Shown: positions 10,301-19,368 of the stretch, in pieces | Numbering within the stretch: position 1 is the stretch's first letter | Layout: the number at the start of each line of letters is the position of its first letter | NCBI GenBank assembly: GCA_903824595.1 | Contig: CAIJXH010000016.1 | Location: 1 to 39,568, forward strand | Direction of reading: 5' to 3' | Length of the DNA stretch: 39,568 nucleotides | From: an uncultured bacterium | Lineage (GTDB): Bacteria; Patescibacteriota; Minisyncoccia; Phycocordibacterales; UBA2100 | Translations under genes and position numbers: made by a program | Notes under the pieces: generated by a model | Told to the model about the DNA's origin: nothing | What the model saw: the letters and a program-made list of their open reading frames with translations, nothing else | Database searches by the model: none

Positions 10301-11187
10301 TCGAAAGTTATGCAGACACACGAAAACCTATCCCATACCACCTCGCGTATCCTCCGAAGGATCCGAGGATCGTTGCGTCATTGTGTCGCCCAAAAATCGC
10401 GATCGTACGCGAGGAAGGCATCAACGGCGACCGAGAAATGGCAGCGGCGGCATACATCGCAGGTTTCGATCCTGTAGATGTAACAATGAGTGACCTGAAA
10501 TCCGAAAACGTATCGTCGCTGGATTCTTTTCGGGGTGTTATTTTCCCGGGCGGTTTCTCATATGCCGACGTTTTCGGAAGTGCAAAAGGGTGGGCGGGAG
10601 CCATCTTGTTCAACTCCCGCGTACGGAAGAAGTTCGACGATTTCTACGAACGGTCGGACACATTCTCACTCGGCGTCTGCAACGGGTTCCAACTCATGAC
10701 TTTGCTCGGCTGGTTGCCGGGTCGGCACATCGCGGAAACTGCACAGCCACGACTCGTACACAACACGTCTGGGCGGTTTGAGTCTCGATGGACGGGAGTA
10801 AAAATTCTCCCAAGTCCGTCGATTTTCTTTCGCGGTATGGAAGGTTCCGTTCTTGGTGCGTGGTCGGCGCATGGCGAAGGGAAGCTGCTGTGTCCGGATC
10901 CACAGGTTTTGGAAGATATTCGGACGCAGCAACTCGTCCCGCTCGCGTATGTCGATCCTGATGGAAACCAGACAAGCGCGTATCCGTACAACCCAAACGG
11001 TTCTCCTGAGGGGTGGACGGCGCTGTGCAGTCCTGATGGGCATCACACAGGAATGATGCCGCACGGTATTGATCGCGGATTCTTGAAATGGCAGTGGCCG
11101 TATTGGCCGCCGCAATGGAAAGAAATCGAGATCTCGCCGTGGCTGCACATGTTCGTGAATGCTCGAGATTGGTGTCTCGAACGATAA
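7381..11187 (+). CDS. purL: phosphoribosylformylglycinamidine synthase, large type with C-terminal glutamine amidotransferase domain
   Basis: 1268 aa; [46 protein letters not shown], C-terminal [19 protein letters not shown]...[14 protein letters not shown] GATase. Confidence 0.96.
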   Translation: [1268 protein letters not shown]

Positions 11188-11197
11188 ATGTTCTTTT

Positions 11198-11227
11198 GCC
11201 CCGACTGCATAGCAGTCGGGGCTTTTT
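11198..11227 (+). terminator. rho-independent terminator of purL
   Basis: gccccgactgc-ata-gcagtcggggc followed by ttttt. Confidence 0.9.
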
Positions 11228-12498
11228 CATGTTTTCAGAAGTGTATGCAATTGATCTGATTCGCGATGAGGGCCGATGACGGCTAGGTTGAGTTTCTCAC
11301 TTCGAAGAATGTCGCAGGCGACGCGCTGTACATCGGCTGCCGTTACAGCGTCGATGCCTTTGATGATTTCGTCGAGCGTGCGGACGCGTCCGATGTTGAT
11401 GAGCGAGGTCGCCATGTTTTCGGCGATCGCGTCGCTCGTCTCGAGCGCGAGGGTGCGTGTGCCTTGGATGTACGCTTTTGCTTTTGCCAGTTCCGTTTTT
11501 TCCACGTCAGCGCGTTTGATTTTGCGAAACTCGGCGAGAATGGTGCCGACCGTCTTTTCGAGGTTGCCATGTTCGACGCCCGCCTGTACCACGAAGTAGC
11601 CGGTGTCGGGATACTTTTCCGCCCACGCGTGCACCGAGTATGCCAATCCGCGTTTTTCGCGCACCTCGAGGAAGAGCCTGCTGCTCATTCCGCCGCCGAG
11701 AATGGTCGAAAGGACGGCGAGTGCATACTCATCTTTGTGTTCGTACGGATACGCGGGGACGCCGAGCATCAGCTGCGTCTGGTCGGTTTTCTTGTGTTTG
11801 ATTGCGAGGCGCGGCCCGGTTTGTGCTCCGACAAACGACGCACACGCCGGTGCCGGTGTCGGTGTCAGATTGCCAAACTCACGCTCTATCTTGGCGAGCA
11901 CATCTTTCTCTGCAAATTCTCCTGCAATGCACACGACCGTGTTGGCGGGCGTGTAATTGCGCGTGAAGTATGAGGCAAAATCTTTGCGCGAAAATGCGCG
12001 GATGTTTTCTTTTGGTCCCAGAATCGTGCGTCCGAGCGGATGATCGGCGCCGAAGATGAGTGCGTCGAACACGTTGTCGATCGTGCGCATCGGCATGTCT
12101 TCGTACATGTCGATTTCCTGAATGATCGCGCCGCGCTCCTTGGTGATTTCTTTTTGCGGTAGGGTGGAATTGAGGAAGATGTCGGAGATAACGTCGAGCG
12201 CGGTGTCGAGGTGTCTGCTGTCTACTTTTGCGTAGTATGCCGTGCGTTCTTTGGACGTGAATGCGTTGTATACGCTGCCCACCGCATCAAGCTCTTCGCT
12301 GATGATGCGCGCGCCGGGGCGTTTCGTGGTGCCTTTGAAAAACATGTGTTCGAGAAAATGCGCAAGACCGTTCTCGCTCTTATTTTCATAGCGCGACCCG
12401 GTGCCGCTCATCACCACGACCGTCGCCGCTTTTGCGTCGCGCATCGGCGCAAGCGCGATGCGCAGACCGTTGTCGAGTGTGTGGATGTGATAGCGCAT
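11227..12498 (-). CDS. M16-family metallopeptidase (insulinase/processing-protease-like)
   Basis: HFLEHMFFKGT (HxxEH), R/Y motif ...GLAYSVHAWAEKYPDTGYFVVQAG; start chosen at MRYHIHTLDNGLRIALAPM. Confidence 0.93.
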   Translation of the reverse strand: MRYHIHTLDNGLRIALAPMRDAKAATVVVMSGTGSRYENKSENGLAHFLEHMFFKGTTKRPGARIISEELDAVGSVYNAFTSKERTAYYAKVDSRHLDTALDVISDIFLNSTLPQKEITKERGAIIQEIDMYEDMPMRTIDNVFDALIFGADHPLGRTILGPKENIRAFSRKDFASYFTRNYTPANTVVCIAGEFAEKDVLAKIEREFGNLTPTPAPACASFVGAQTGPRLAIKHKKTDQTQLMLGVPAYPYEHKDEYALAVLSTILGGGMSSRLFLEVREKRGLAYSVHAWAEKYPDTGYFVVQAGVEHGNLEKTVGTILAEFRKIKRADVEKTELAKAKAYIQGTRTLALETSDAIAENMATSLINIGRVRTLDEIIKGIDAVTAADVQRVACDILRSEKLNLAVIGPHRESDQLHTLLKT

Positions 12499-12654
12499 AG
12501 GGACGTATGGTAGCACGATACGTATATGAAGATAAGACACGCGCATTGTTCAGGAGGTACGGATATGGATTCCCATGATAGTATCTCCCTATGTTTTCTT
12601 GGGGACAGTATTTCATAGCCTACTGGTGTATGATGATGTTCATTGTCCGTTGAT

Positions 12655-13104
12655 ATGTCGTTTTTTCGTCCATACCGTGTTGTCACCATTGTGCTTGTGG
12701 GCGTGATGGTGTTTGCGGTGCTTGCATGCGGAATTGCGGCGGGACATGCGCATGACATGATGTCTGGTGTCGGTCATGTGGATCATGCCTATGCCTTGAC
12801 GCTCGCGCTCGTCCCGCTCGTGTTTGCGATTGCCTCGGTCTTTGTGGCTGTGGTGTTGCGGGGTGATGTCTTCGCCCTCAATCACACGACATCTGAGATG
12901 CGTGTTGTGCGTGCTCACGATCCTCCGCCAAAGATTGTTCGCACATTTTGTTCATATGCACCTCGTTCGCCTCCGAACGACATGTTCTTTTATTCTCCAC
13001 TAACTAACACTTCGTATGGAAATGACTCACTACATGCAATTATTGGCGACGAATCAGCCCTGGAACCTCATACTTTTCATGGCGATTCCGGTCGTATTAG
13101 CTGA
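12655..13104 (+). CDS. hypothetical small membrane protein, C-terminus uncertain
   Basis: Two TM segments in the first ~80 aa; last ~50 aa look non-coding and overlap the next gene. Confidence 0.4.
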   Translation: MSFFRPYRVVTIVLVGVMVFAVLACGIAAGHAHDMMSGVGHVDHAYALTLALVPLVFAIASVFVAVVLRGDVFALNHTTSEMRVVRAHDPPPKIVRTFCSYAPRSPPNDMFFYSPLTNTSYGNDSLHAIIGDESALEPHTFHGDSGRIS

Positions 13105-13504
13105 AACGATCGCAGTTTCAGAGCTGTACCTGCTCTTTACGCGCAATCTTTCCGGCGTTGCAAAGAAGATAAATTCAATGGCGGGCGCTCTGGTCGGCGT
13201 ATATTTTGTCGGCGTGTTCGCGTACCTGTTCTCGACTGCCGTGGTGCCGCTCACGATGGGCGGCGAGTGGCGCGGGGCGGCCGATATTATCGCTGTTGGC
13301 TCGTACTTGCTTGGCGTGGTGCCGCTCGGTGGTCTCGCCCTGCTTGAGTTTGGACTACTCAAGCGCAATGCCTCGCCGGAGGAAAAGCTTCGCTTGCATG
13401 CGACGTTTGTTGGGATATTTCTGATCGTCGCACATGTGGCGATGATCTTCGGCATGCTCAACCCGACACTTCTTGGATGGACTCCTACCTCGATGATCAT
13501 GTAG
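13016..13504 (+). CDS. polytopic membrane protein of unknown function
   Basis: 162 aa, 4 TM segments; recognisable CPR hypothetical membrane protein layout; family name not asserted. Confidence 0.65.
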   Translation: MEMTHYMQLLATNQPWNLILFMAIPVVLAETIAVSELYLLFTRNLSGVAKKINSMAGALVGVYFVGVFAYLFSTAVVPLTMGGEWRGAADIIAVGSYLLGVVPLGGLALLEFGLLKRNASPEEKLRLHATFVGIFLIVAHVAMIFGMLNPTLLGWTPTSMIM

Positions 13505-13523
13505 ATCGTGGGGGGGGGGTGGC

Positions 13524-13558
13524 AACACGCGTCCGCCGCAAAGCGGCGGACGCGTGTT
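13524..13558. terminator. perfect 16-bp stem-loop
   Basis: aacacgcgtccgccgc-aaa-gcggcggacgcgtgtt; follows a run of 10 G (13510-13519). Confidence 0.75.
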
Positions 13559-13621
13559 CAGGTATCGAGCACGATACTCGCATGAGGTTTCATATTTTGG
13601 TAGAACGTGTAGTATATCCGT

Positions 13622-15538
13622 ATGGAAGTCGGGGAAATTCGGTCACGGTATTTTGCATATTTCAAGAAGCGCGGGCACGTGGTGATTCCGTCGGCGCCGA
13701 TCGTGCCGCAGAATGATCCGACGACGCTTTTCACGGGGAGCGGCATGCAGCCGCTTCTGCCGTATTTGCTCGGCAAAGATCATCCCGAGGGAAAGCGCGT
13801 GTGCGACTCGCAAAAATCATTCCGCGCCGAAGACATCGAAGAAGTGGGCGACAATCGCCACACCACTTTTTTCGAGATGCTTGGCAACTGGTCGCTCGGC
13901 GACTATTTCAAGAAAGAACAGCTGCCGTTCTTCTTCGAATTTCTTACCGATGAGGTGGGGCTCGATCCCGCGAAGCTCTACGTGACTGCTTTCATTGGCG
14001 ACGAAAAAAGCGGCGTGCCGCGCGATACCGAATCGGTCGCTGCGTGGCAGGAGCTCTTCAAGAAAAAAGGCGTCGATGCAAAAGCGGTCGAGATCGGCAG
14101 CGAAGCCGACGGCTACCGCCTCGGCATGCAGGGCGGGCGAATTTTCTACTACGACGTGAAGAAGAATTGGTGGAGTCGCGCGGGTGTGCCGGAGAACATG
14201 CCCGCGGGCGAGCCGGGTGGACCGGATTCGGAAGTGTTCTACGATTTCGGGTTGCCGCACGATGCGGCGTTTGGCGCGGAGTGCCATCCTAATTGCGACT
14301 GCGGACGCTTTATGGAGATCGGCAATTCTGTCTTCATGCAGTACATCAAACAGCCCGACGGCTCTTTTGCGCTGCTGCCCAAACAAAATGTGGATTTCGG
14401 CGGGGGATTGGAGCGCATTGCTGCCGCGTCGCAGAACGATGCGGACGTATTCGCGATCGACGTCTTCATCGACATCATCGCGCTCATGGAAAAAATGTCG
14501 GGCAAGAACTACGACGACAGTCGCTACAAACGCTCGTTCCGTATCATCGCCGATCACGTGCGTGCTGCGACGTTTATGTTTGCCGACGGTGTGCGTCCGT
14601 CCAACACCGATCGTGGCTACGTGCTGCGCCGTCTCATCCGCCGTGCCGCTTTGCATGCGCTCAAACTCAATCTCGGCGACAAAGACCAAGCCGACAGCGC
14701 GTTGGTGCGCTCTGCGATCATGGTGATGGAAAAATACCAAGACGCGTATCCCGAGCTCGGCAGCGAAGAAGCGTACGAAGAGATCAAGAACGGCTTGTGG
14801 AAAGAGGAGGTACAGTTTGCGCATACGCTCGAGCAGGGCATGAAGGAGTTTGAGAAAATCGCCGCGCAAGGACACATTTCGGGAAGTGAGGCGATGATGC
14901 TTTTCACGACGCACGGCTTTCCGTTTGAAATGACGGCAGAGATTGCACACGAACGCGGTATCGACGTGGACGCAGACGGCTTCAAGTACGAAATGAAAAA
15001 ACATCAGGAGCTTTCGCGCTCTGGCTCCGAGCAGAAGTTCAAAGGTGGTCTTGCCGATCATTCCGAACAGACGACACGTCTCCACACTGCACATCACCTG
15101 CTGTTGAAGGCGCTCCAGATCGTGCTTGGCGATTCGGTGAAGCAGCGCGGAAGCAATATCACGCAAGAGCGCTTGCGCATTGATTTTTCCTACGGCTCCA
15201 AAATGACGCCCGAGCAGATTGCTGAGGTGGAGCGCATCGTGAATGAGAAAATACGCGAGCAGCTGCCGGTGACGCGTTCTGTCTTGCCACAAGAGGAGGC
15301 GGAAAAGCTTGGTGCGGAACACGAATTCGGCGCGAAGTATCCCGACATGGTGTCGGTGTATTCCGTGGGCCCGCTCGGCGCGAGCGAAGCCGATCCGCAT
15401 TTCCACGACGCATTTTCCATCGAATTCTGCGGCGGACCGCATGTCGTCAACACGAGCGAACTCCATGGCACCTTCAAAATCTTGAAAGAAGAAGCCGTCG
15501 CGGCGGGTATCAGGAGGATCAAAGCAGTAGTGCAGTAA
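13622..15538 (+). CDS. alaS: alanyl-tRNA synthetase, short form
   Basis: Class II core (FTGSGMQPLLPYLLG, SQKSFRAEDIEEVG), editing domain HTAHHLL and CGGPH; ends directly after the SAD domain. Confidence 0.95.
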   Translation: MEVGEIRSRYFAYFKKRGHVVIPSAPIVPQNDPTTLFTGSGMQPLLPYLLGKDHPEGKRVCDSQKSFRAEDIEEVGDNRHTTFFEMLGNWSLGDYFKKEQLPFFFEFLTDEVGLDPAKLYVTAFIGDEKSGVPRDTESVAAWQELFKKKGVDAKAVEIGSEADGYRLGMQGGRIFYYDVKKNWWSRAGVPENMPAGEPGGPDSEVFYDFGLPHDAAFGAECHPNCDCGRFMEIGNSVFMQYIKQPDGSFALLPKQNVDFGGGLERIAAASQNDADVFAIDVFIDIIALMEKMSGKNYDDSRYKRSFRIIADHVRAATFMFADGVRPSNTDRGYVLRRLIRRAALHALKLNLGDKDQADSALVRSAIMVMEKYQDAYPELGSEEAYEEIKNGLWKEEVQFAHTLEQGMKEFEKIAAQGHISGSEAMMLFTTHGFPFEMTAEIAHERGIDVDADGFKYEMKKHQELSRSGSEQKFKGGLADHSEQTTRLHTAHHLLLKALQIVLGDSVKQRGSNITQERLRIDFSYGSKMTPEQIAEVERIVNEKIREQLPVTRSVLPQEEAEKLGAEHEFGAKYPDMVSVYSVGPLGASEADPHFHDAFSIEFCGGPHVVNTSELHGTFKILKEEAVAAGIRRIKAVVQ

Positions 15539-15560
15539 TATTTCTTGGTATACTGAATGA

Positions 15561-16718
15561 ATGTCGACGCAACACGCTGATGTGTTCAAGGGTGGTACGG
15601 TTGTGGCAGTTGCAGATGTTGGTAATGCAAGCGCAGGCGTGGCGATTTTTGTTCTGAAAAGACATGCGCCAGCTCACCTGCTTCTTGCGGCACGACAGTA
15701 CGTGCCGCTCGGACGAACTGAAGCGACTCTCGAAGCGTTGTACACCGAATGTGGTGCTGTTATCGAGCAAATCGCTAAAGAATACGCCGTGAAATTTCCT
15801 GGAGGAAAGCGTGTACAAGCGGTGCATCTCATTGTTCATTCGCCGTGGATCCGATCTAAGACAGTGCGCATGGAGTCGGTATTTGCCGACGAGACGATCG
15901 TACGCGGTGGCATGATTTCTTCGCTCGCGCGGTCGATTCTTGCACAAGAGCATGAGTATGAACATGCAGAAATTGTCGAGAAAAGCATTATCCGTACAGA
16001 GGTCAACGGATATGTCACCAAAAAGCCAGAGGGAAAGCGAGGTAATTCACTCGCAGTCTCGGCACTTTTGAGCGCATGCGATGTCTCCTTGCGAGGGAGG
16101 CTTGAAGACATGGTGCTGCTATCGTTTGGCGTACACCCAGTCATTCATTCTGGTGCGGCGGTACTCAATGCGCTTGTTGCGCAGGGTATATGCGTCGAGG
16201 ATGCGACCGTTGTTGATATGACAGGAGAATCAACCTGTATTACCAGTATCCGATCGGGTCTTATTGTGGGAGAACAAATAGTGCCAGAAGGCGTACATTC
16301 AATAGTGAGGCGTGTGGCTGGCACTGGATTACCAGAAGAGACGTTGGCACTTATCCGTATGGTGAGTGATGGTCGTGGTGATGATGCGGCGTGTGAAGCG
16401 GTAAAGACGGCTATGTCGAATTCCGAACCAGAGTTAGCGCGCTTGTTCGGTGAGCCGTGCGCAACGTTGGCTGCTAAAAGGAGGCTTCCAAATCAGCTAT
16501 ATTTACTTACACACCCCGATCTTATGCCGTGGTTTACGCAATTCTTTTCGCGTATAGATTTTGCGCAATGCACGCTTACCTTACAGCCTTATACCGTATT
16601 GCCGCTGACGGCACGCGTTTTTGATGCAGCGATAACGCTCTCGAGTCCGTCTATGCAGGATAGCGGTTTATTGGCAGATGGAATACTTGTCAACAGTTCC
16701 ATGCAAGATGAAATATAG
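15561..16718 (+). CDS. FtsA/PilM-like actin-fold protein (CPR hypothetical)
   Basis: 385 aa; VAVADVGNASAGVAIF phosphate-1-like start and VVDMTGESTCITSIRSG phosphate-2-like segment; weak similarity by eye. Confidence 0.5.
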   Translation: MSTQHADVFKGGTVVAVADVGNASAGVAIFVLKRHAPAHLLLAARQYVPLGRTEATLEALYTECGAVIEQIAKEYAVKFPGGKRVQAVHLIVHSPWIRSKTVRMESVFADETIVRGGMISSLARSILAQEHEYEHAEIVEKSIIRTEVNGYVTKKPEGKRGNSLAVSALLSACDVSLRGRLEDMVLLSFGVHPVIHSGAAVLNALVAQGICVEDATVVDMTGESTCITSIRSGLIVGEQIVPEGVHSIVRRVAGTGLPEETLALIRMVSDGRGDDAACEAVKTAMSNSEPELARLFGEPCATLAAKRRLPNQLYLLTHPDLMPWFTQFFSRIDFAQCTLTLQPYTVLPLTARVFDAAITLSSPSMQDSGLLADGILVNSSMQDEI

Positions 16719-16749
16719 ACACGTGCGGACATGATATACTCAATAAGGT

Positions 16750-18141
16750 ATGGCGAAAGATTACTTTGATGATGATGTAACTCCGCTTCCCAAACAAGTA
16801 CCTGTTCGTGTTCGAACGTCAGTCCCAATTCAGGAGCAGGACGAACATGATGATGTTGATGTGGGTATAGAATCATCCTCGCAAACTCCAGAGAAGAGCA
16901 TCCGTAATATCAAGACATCTGGCGTGCGTGTCAGGCCGCGTCCTTCCGCATCTCCTGATATAATCGAAGAAGATGACAGTACGCCCTCGCATCGCGGGCG
17001 TTATGTACTGTGGGGCGTTGTGTGTATATGCGTGTTTTTTGCGGGAGTGTTTGTCGCGATTGCGTTGCGACCGACGACTATAACGATCACTCCACGATCA
17101 CATGTGATTACGTTTGATCAGTCTATAAAATTCACCGCATATCCTGCTACGACAGCTCCAACAGGAGCGCTTGCATATACGTTGCAAACATTCGATCTTG
17201 AAGACTCTGATGTTATACCGACCTCTGGCATCCAGCATGTTGAAGAAAAGGCAAGTGGCTCAATAACCGTTTACAATACATTTTCTAATGATACCGTGCG
17301 CCTGATAAAGAATACAAGATTCGCGACACCAGACGGTTTGATTTTTAGAGTGCCTGCCGACGTTGCAATTCCGGGAAAGAAAGGCAATACGCCGGGCAAA
17401 GTATCCGTGACGGTGTTTGCGGATGCTGTTGGTGAAAAATATAACGTCGCTCCTGCCGCTCATTGGACGCTCCCAGGTTTGAAATCAAACAAAGTAATGT
17501 ATGCGGGGGTCTATGCTTCTTCAGATACTTCCATGAGCGGCGGCTTCTCGGGTGATCGGGCGGGTTTTGCACCAGGTGCCCTTGAGGCTGCAATCGCGAC
17601 CATACGGGGTAGATTGGCCGATAAAGCAAGAGCCGCGCTACTCTCCGCGGAAGCATCATCGTCGACGGCGCTCCCCGGGCTCCTTAGTGTTGTCTATGAA
17701 TCTCTTCCTCAAACACAGGAAGCGGGTGGTGGTGCACGCATTCATGAGCGAGCTCATGTGGAAATTCCCATATTTTCAATCGACGCCTTTGCGCATACCG
17801 TAGCCGACAGCGTGAGCACTGATTCGACCCCAGGATCGGTGGCTATCATGTTTCGTAAAGATTTCTCGGCGCAAGTATCCGATGCGGTTCATCCTATAGC
17901 GGATCAAGCGTTTCAATTTTCCATGACAGGGTCTGCTGATCTTGTGTGGCACGTTGATACGCAAGCTCTTTTGCAAGCTTTGTCTGACAGGGAAGAGGGC
18001 GCGTTCAAGACAGTCGTCGATGGGTTTCCTGCCATACAGGAGGCAAAGGCGCGCATAGAGCCATTCTGGAATTCGCGTTTTCCTCACGATCCGAGCAGTA
18101 TAAAAGTCGACGTACTGAGCCCTGTGCAGTCCGGCTCTTGA
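16750..18141 (+). CDS. baseplate J-like domain membrane protein
   Basis: Single TM then GSITVYNTFSNDTVRLIKNTRFATPDGLIFRVPADVAIPG...GKVSVTVFADAVGEKYNVAPA, typical of CPR baseplate-J-like proteins. Confidence 0.7.
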   Translation: MAKDYFDDDVTPLPKQVPVRVRTSVPIQEQDEHDDVDVGIESSSQTPEKSIRNIKTSGVRVRPRPSASPDIIEEDDSTPSHRGRYVLWGVVCICVFFAGVFVAIALRPTTITITPRSHVITFDQSIKFTAYPATTAPTGALAYTLQTFDLEDSDVIPTSGIQHVEEKASGSITVYNTFSNDTVRLIKNTRFATPDGLIFRVPADVAIPGKKGNTPGKVSVTVFADAVGEKYNVAPAAHWTLPGLKSNKVMYAGVYASSDTSMSGGFSGDRAGFAPGALEAAIATIRGRLADKARAALLSAEASSSTALPGLLSVVYESLPQTQEAGGGARIHERAHVEIPIFSIDAFAHTVADSVSTDSTPGSVAIMFRKDFSAQVSDAVHPIADQAFQFSMTGSADLVWHVDTQALLQALSDREEGAFKTVVDGFPAIQEAKARIEPFWNSRFPHDPSSIKVDVLSPVQSGS

Positions 18142-18179
18142 CTCGGCGGCTGCATGCTGATAATCTGATGCGCGCAGAT

Positions 18180-18386
18180 ATGGGTGAACCGGAAATTATT
18201 GATGGCGTCGTCGATGAGGCGCTTCCGAACACTCTTTTCCGCGTGAAGTTGAGTCGTGGCGATATTGTTCTGGCGTATCTTGCAGGAAAGATGCGTCTGC
18301 ATAGGATAAAGGTTTTGGTTGGTGATCGGGTGTCAGTGCAATTGGATCCGTATGGGGGTCGGGCACGCATAATTCGAAGAGTGTAA
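18180..18386 (+). CDS. infA: translation initiation factor IF-1 (start 18168 or 18180)
   Basis: [58 protein letters not shown]. Confidence 0.93.
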   Translation: MGEPEIIDGVVDEALPNTLFRVKLSRGDIVLAYLAGKMRLHRIKVLVGDRVSVQLDPYGGRARIIRRV

Positions 18387-18399
18387 TTTATTTCTTTTC

Positions 18400-18513
18400 A
18401 TGAAAGTAAAAGCTTCTGTCAAAAAAATATGCATGCATTGCCGTTCCGTGAAGCGTCATGGTCGGCTTTTGGTTGTATGTTCTAATCCGCGTCATAAACA
18501 ACGCCAAGGATAA
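18400..18513 (+). CDS. rpmJ: 50S ribosomal protein L36
   Basis: [37 protein letters not shown], 37 aa; below the ORF-track cutoff. Confidence 0.97.
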   Translation: MKVKASVKKICMHCRSVKRHGRLLVVCSNPRHKQRQG

Positions 18514-18515
18514 CT

Positions 18516-18899
18516 ATGTTACGCATCGCTGGTATAACTGTCCCAGAAGGGAAAAGACTTGATATAGCGCTTACTGCTATTTATGGGGTTGGGCGTCCGC
18601 GTGCGGCTGCGACACTCGATGCGCTTGGCATAGGACGACATACGCGAGCAAGTGATTTATCTCCAAAAGAGGAGACGGCGCTTCGAGAAGCAATTGAAGC
18701 GTTCAAGATAGAAGGCGAGCTCAAGCGTGAGATTAGCGCGAACATTCGTCGCCTCAAGGATATCAAGGCTCATCGCGGCATCCGCCATTTGAAAAAGCTT
18801 CCTGCCAGAGGACAGCGTACCAAGACGAACTCGAGAACGGTACGAGGCAACGTACGCAAAACAATGACATCCGGTCGCCGTAAGCTTGAAAAAACATAA
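18516..18899 (+). CDS. rpsM: 30S ribosomal protein S13
   Basis: RIAGITVPEGKRLDIALTAIYGVG...HRGIRHLKKLPARGQRTKTNSRT. Confidence 0.97.
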   Translation: MLRIAGITVPEGKRLDIALTAIYGVGRPRAAATLDALGIGRHTRASDLSPKEETALREAIEAFKIEGELKREISANIRRLKDIKAHRGIRHLKKLPARGQRTKTNSRTVRGNVRKTMTSGRRKLEKT

Positions 18900-18909
18900 T
18901 CGTAATACT

Positions 18910-19344
18910 ATGGGAAAAAAACGAATCATAAGAAAGTCGGGAGGGAGTGTTGATCAGGGATTGAAATCTCGCTCGCTCGCGCGCGTTGCGAAAAAGAATA
19001 TCACGACTGGCACGCTTCATATTCACGCAACGTATAACAATACGAAAGTTCTGCTTGCCGATAAAGAAGGTAATGCAATTGCGTGGTCTTCTTCTGGCGC
19101 CCTTGGGTTTTCTGGAGCAAAGAAAGGCACTCCGTTTGCCGCTGCAAAAGTTGGCGAGTTGGTGGGAGATAAGGCGGTCATCGTCGGGGTCAAGGAGGCA
19201 GATGTGGTCATACGAGGCGTGGGTGCTGGTCGTGAGTCGGCTCTCCGTGCTTTTGCAGGAAAGGGAGTAAATATCACTAAAATCTCAGATGAAACGCCGA
19301 TTCCTCACAATGGACCAAGACCGCCGAAACCGCGTCGCATTTAG
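18910..19344 (+). CDS. rpsK: 30S ribosomal protein S11
   Basis: HIHATYNNTKVLLADKEGNAIAWSSSGALGFSGAKKGTPFAA...DETPIPHNGPRPPKPRRI. Confidence 0.97.
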   Translation: MGKKRIIRKSGGSVDQGLKSRSLARVAKKNITTGTLHIHATYNNTKVLLADKEGNAIAWSSSGALGFSGAKKGTPFAAAKVGELVGDKAVIVGVKEADVVIRGVGAGRESALRAFAGKGVNITKISDETPIPHNGPRPPKPRRI

Positions 19345-19368
19345 TCTAATATTCTATTCATTTTCATT

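Noticed and set aside
13817-15589. 590-aa antisense ORF opposite alaS
   Set aside because: Lies fully antisense to a clearly recognisable alaS; low-complexity composition typical of a mirrored reading frame.
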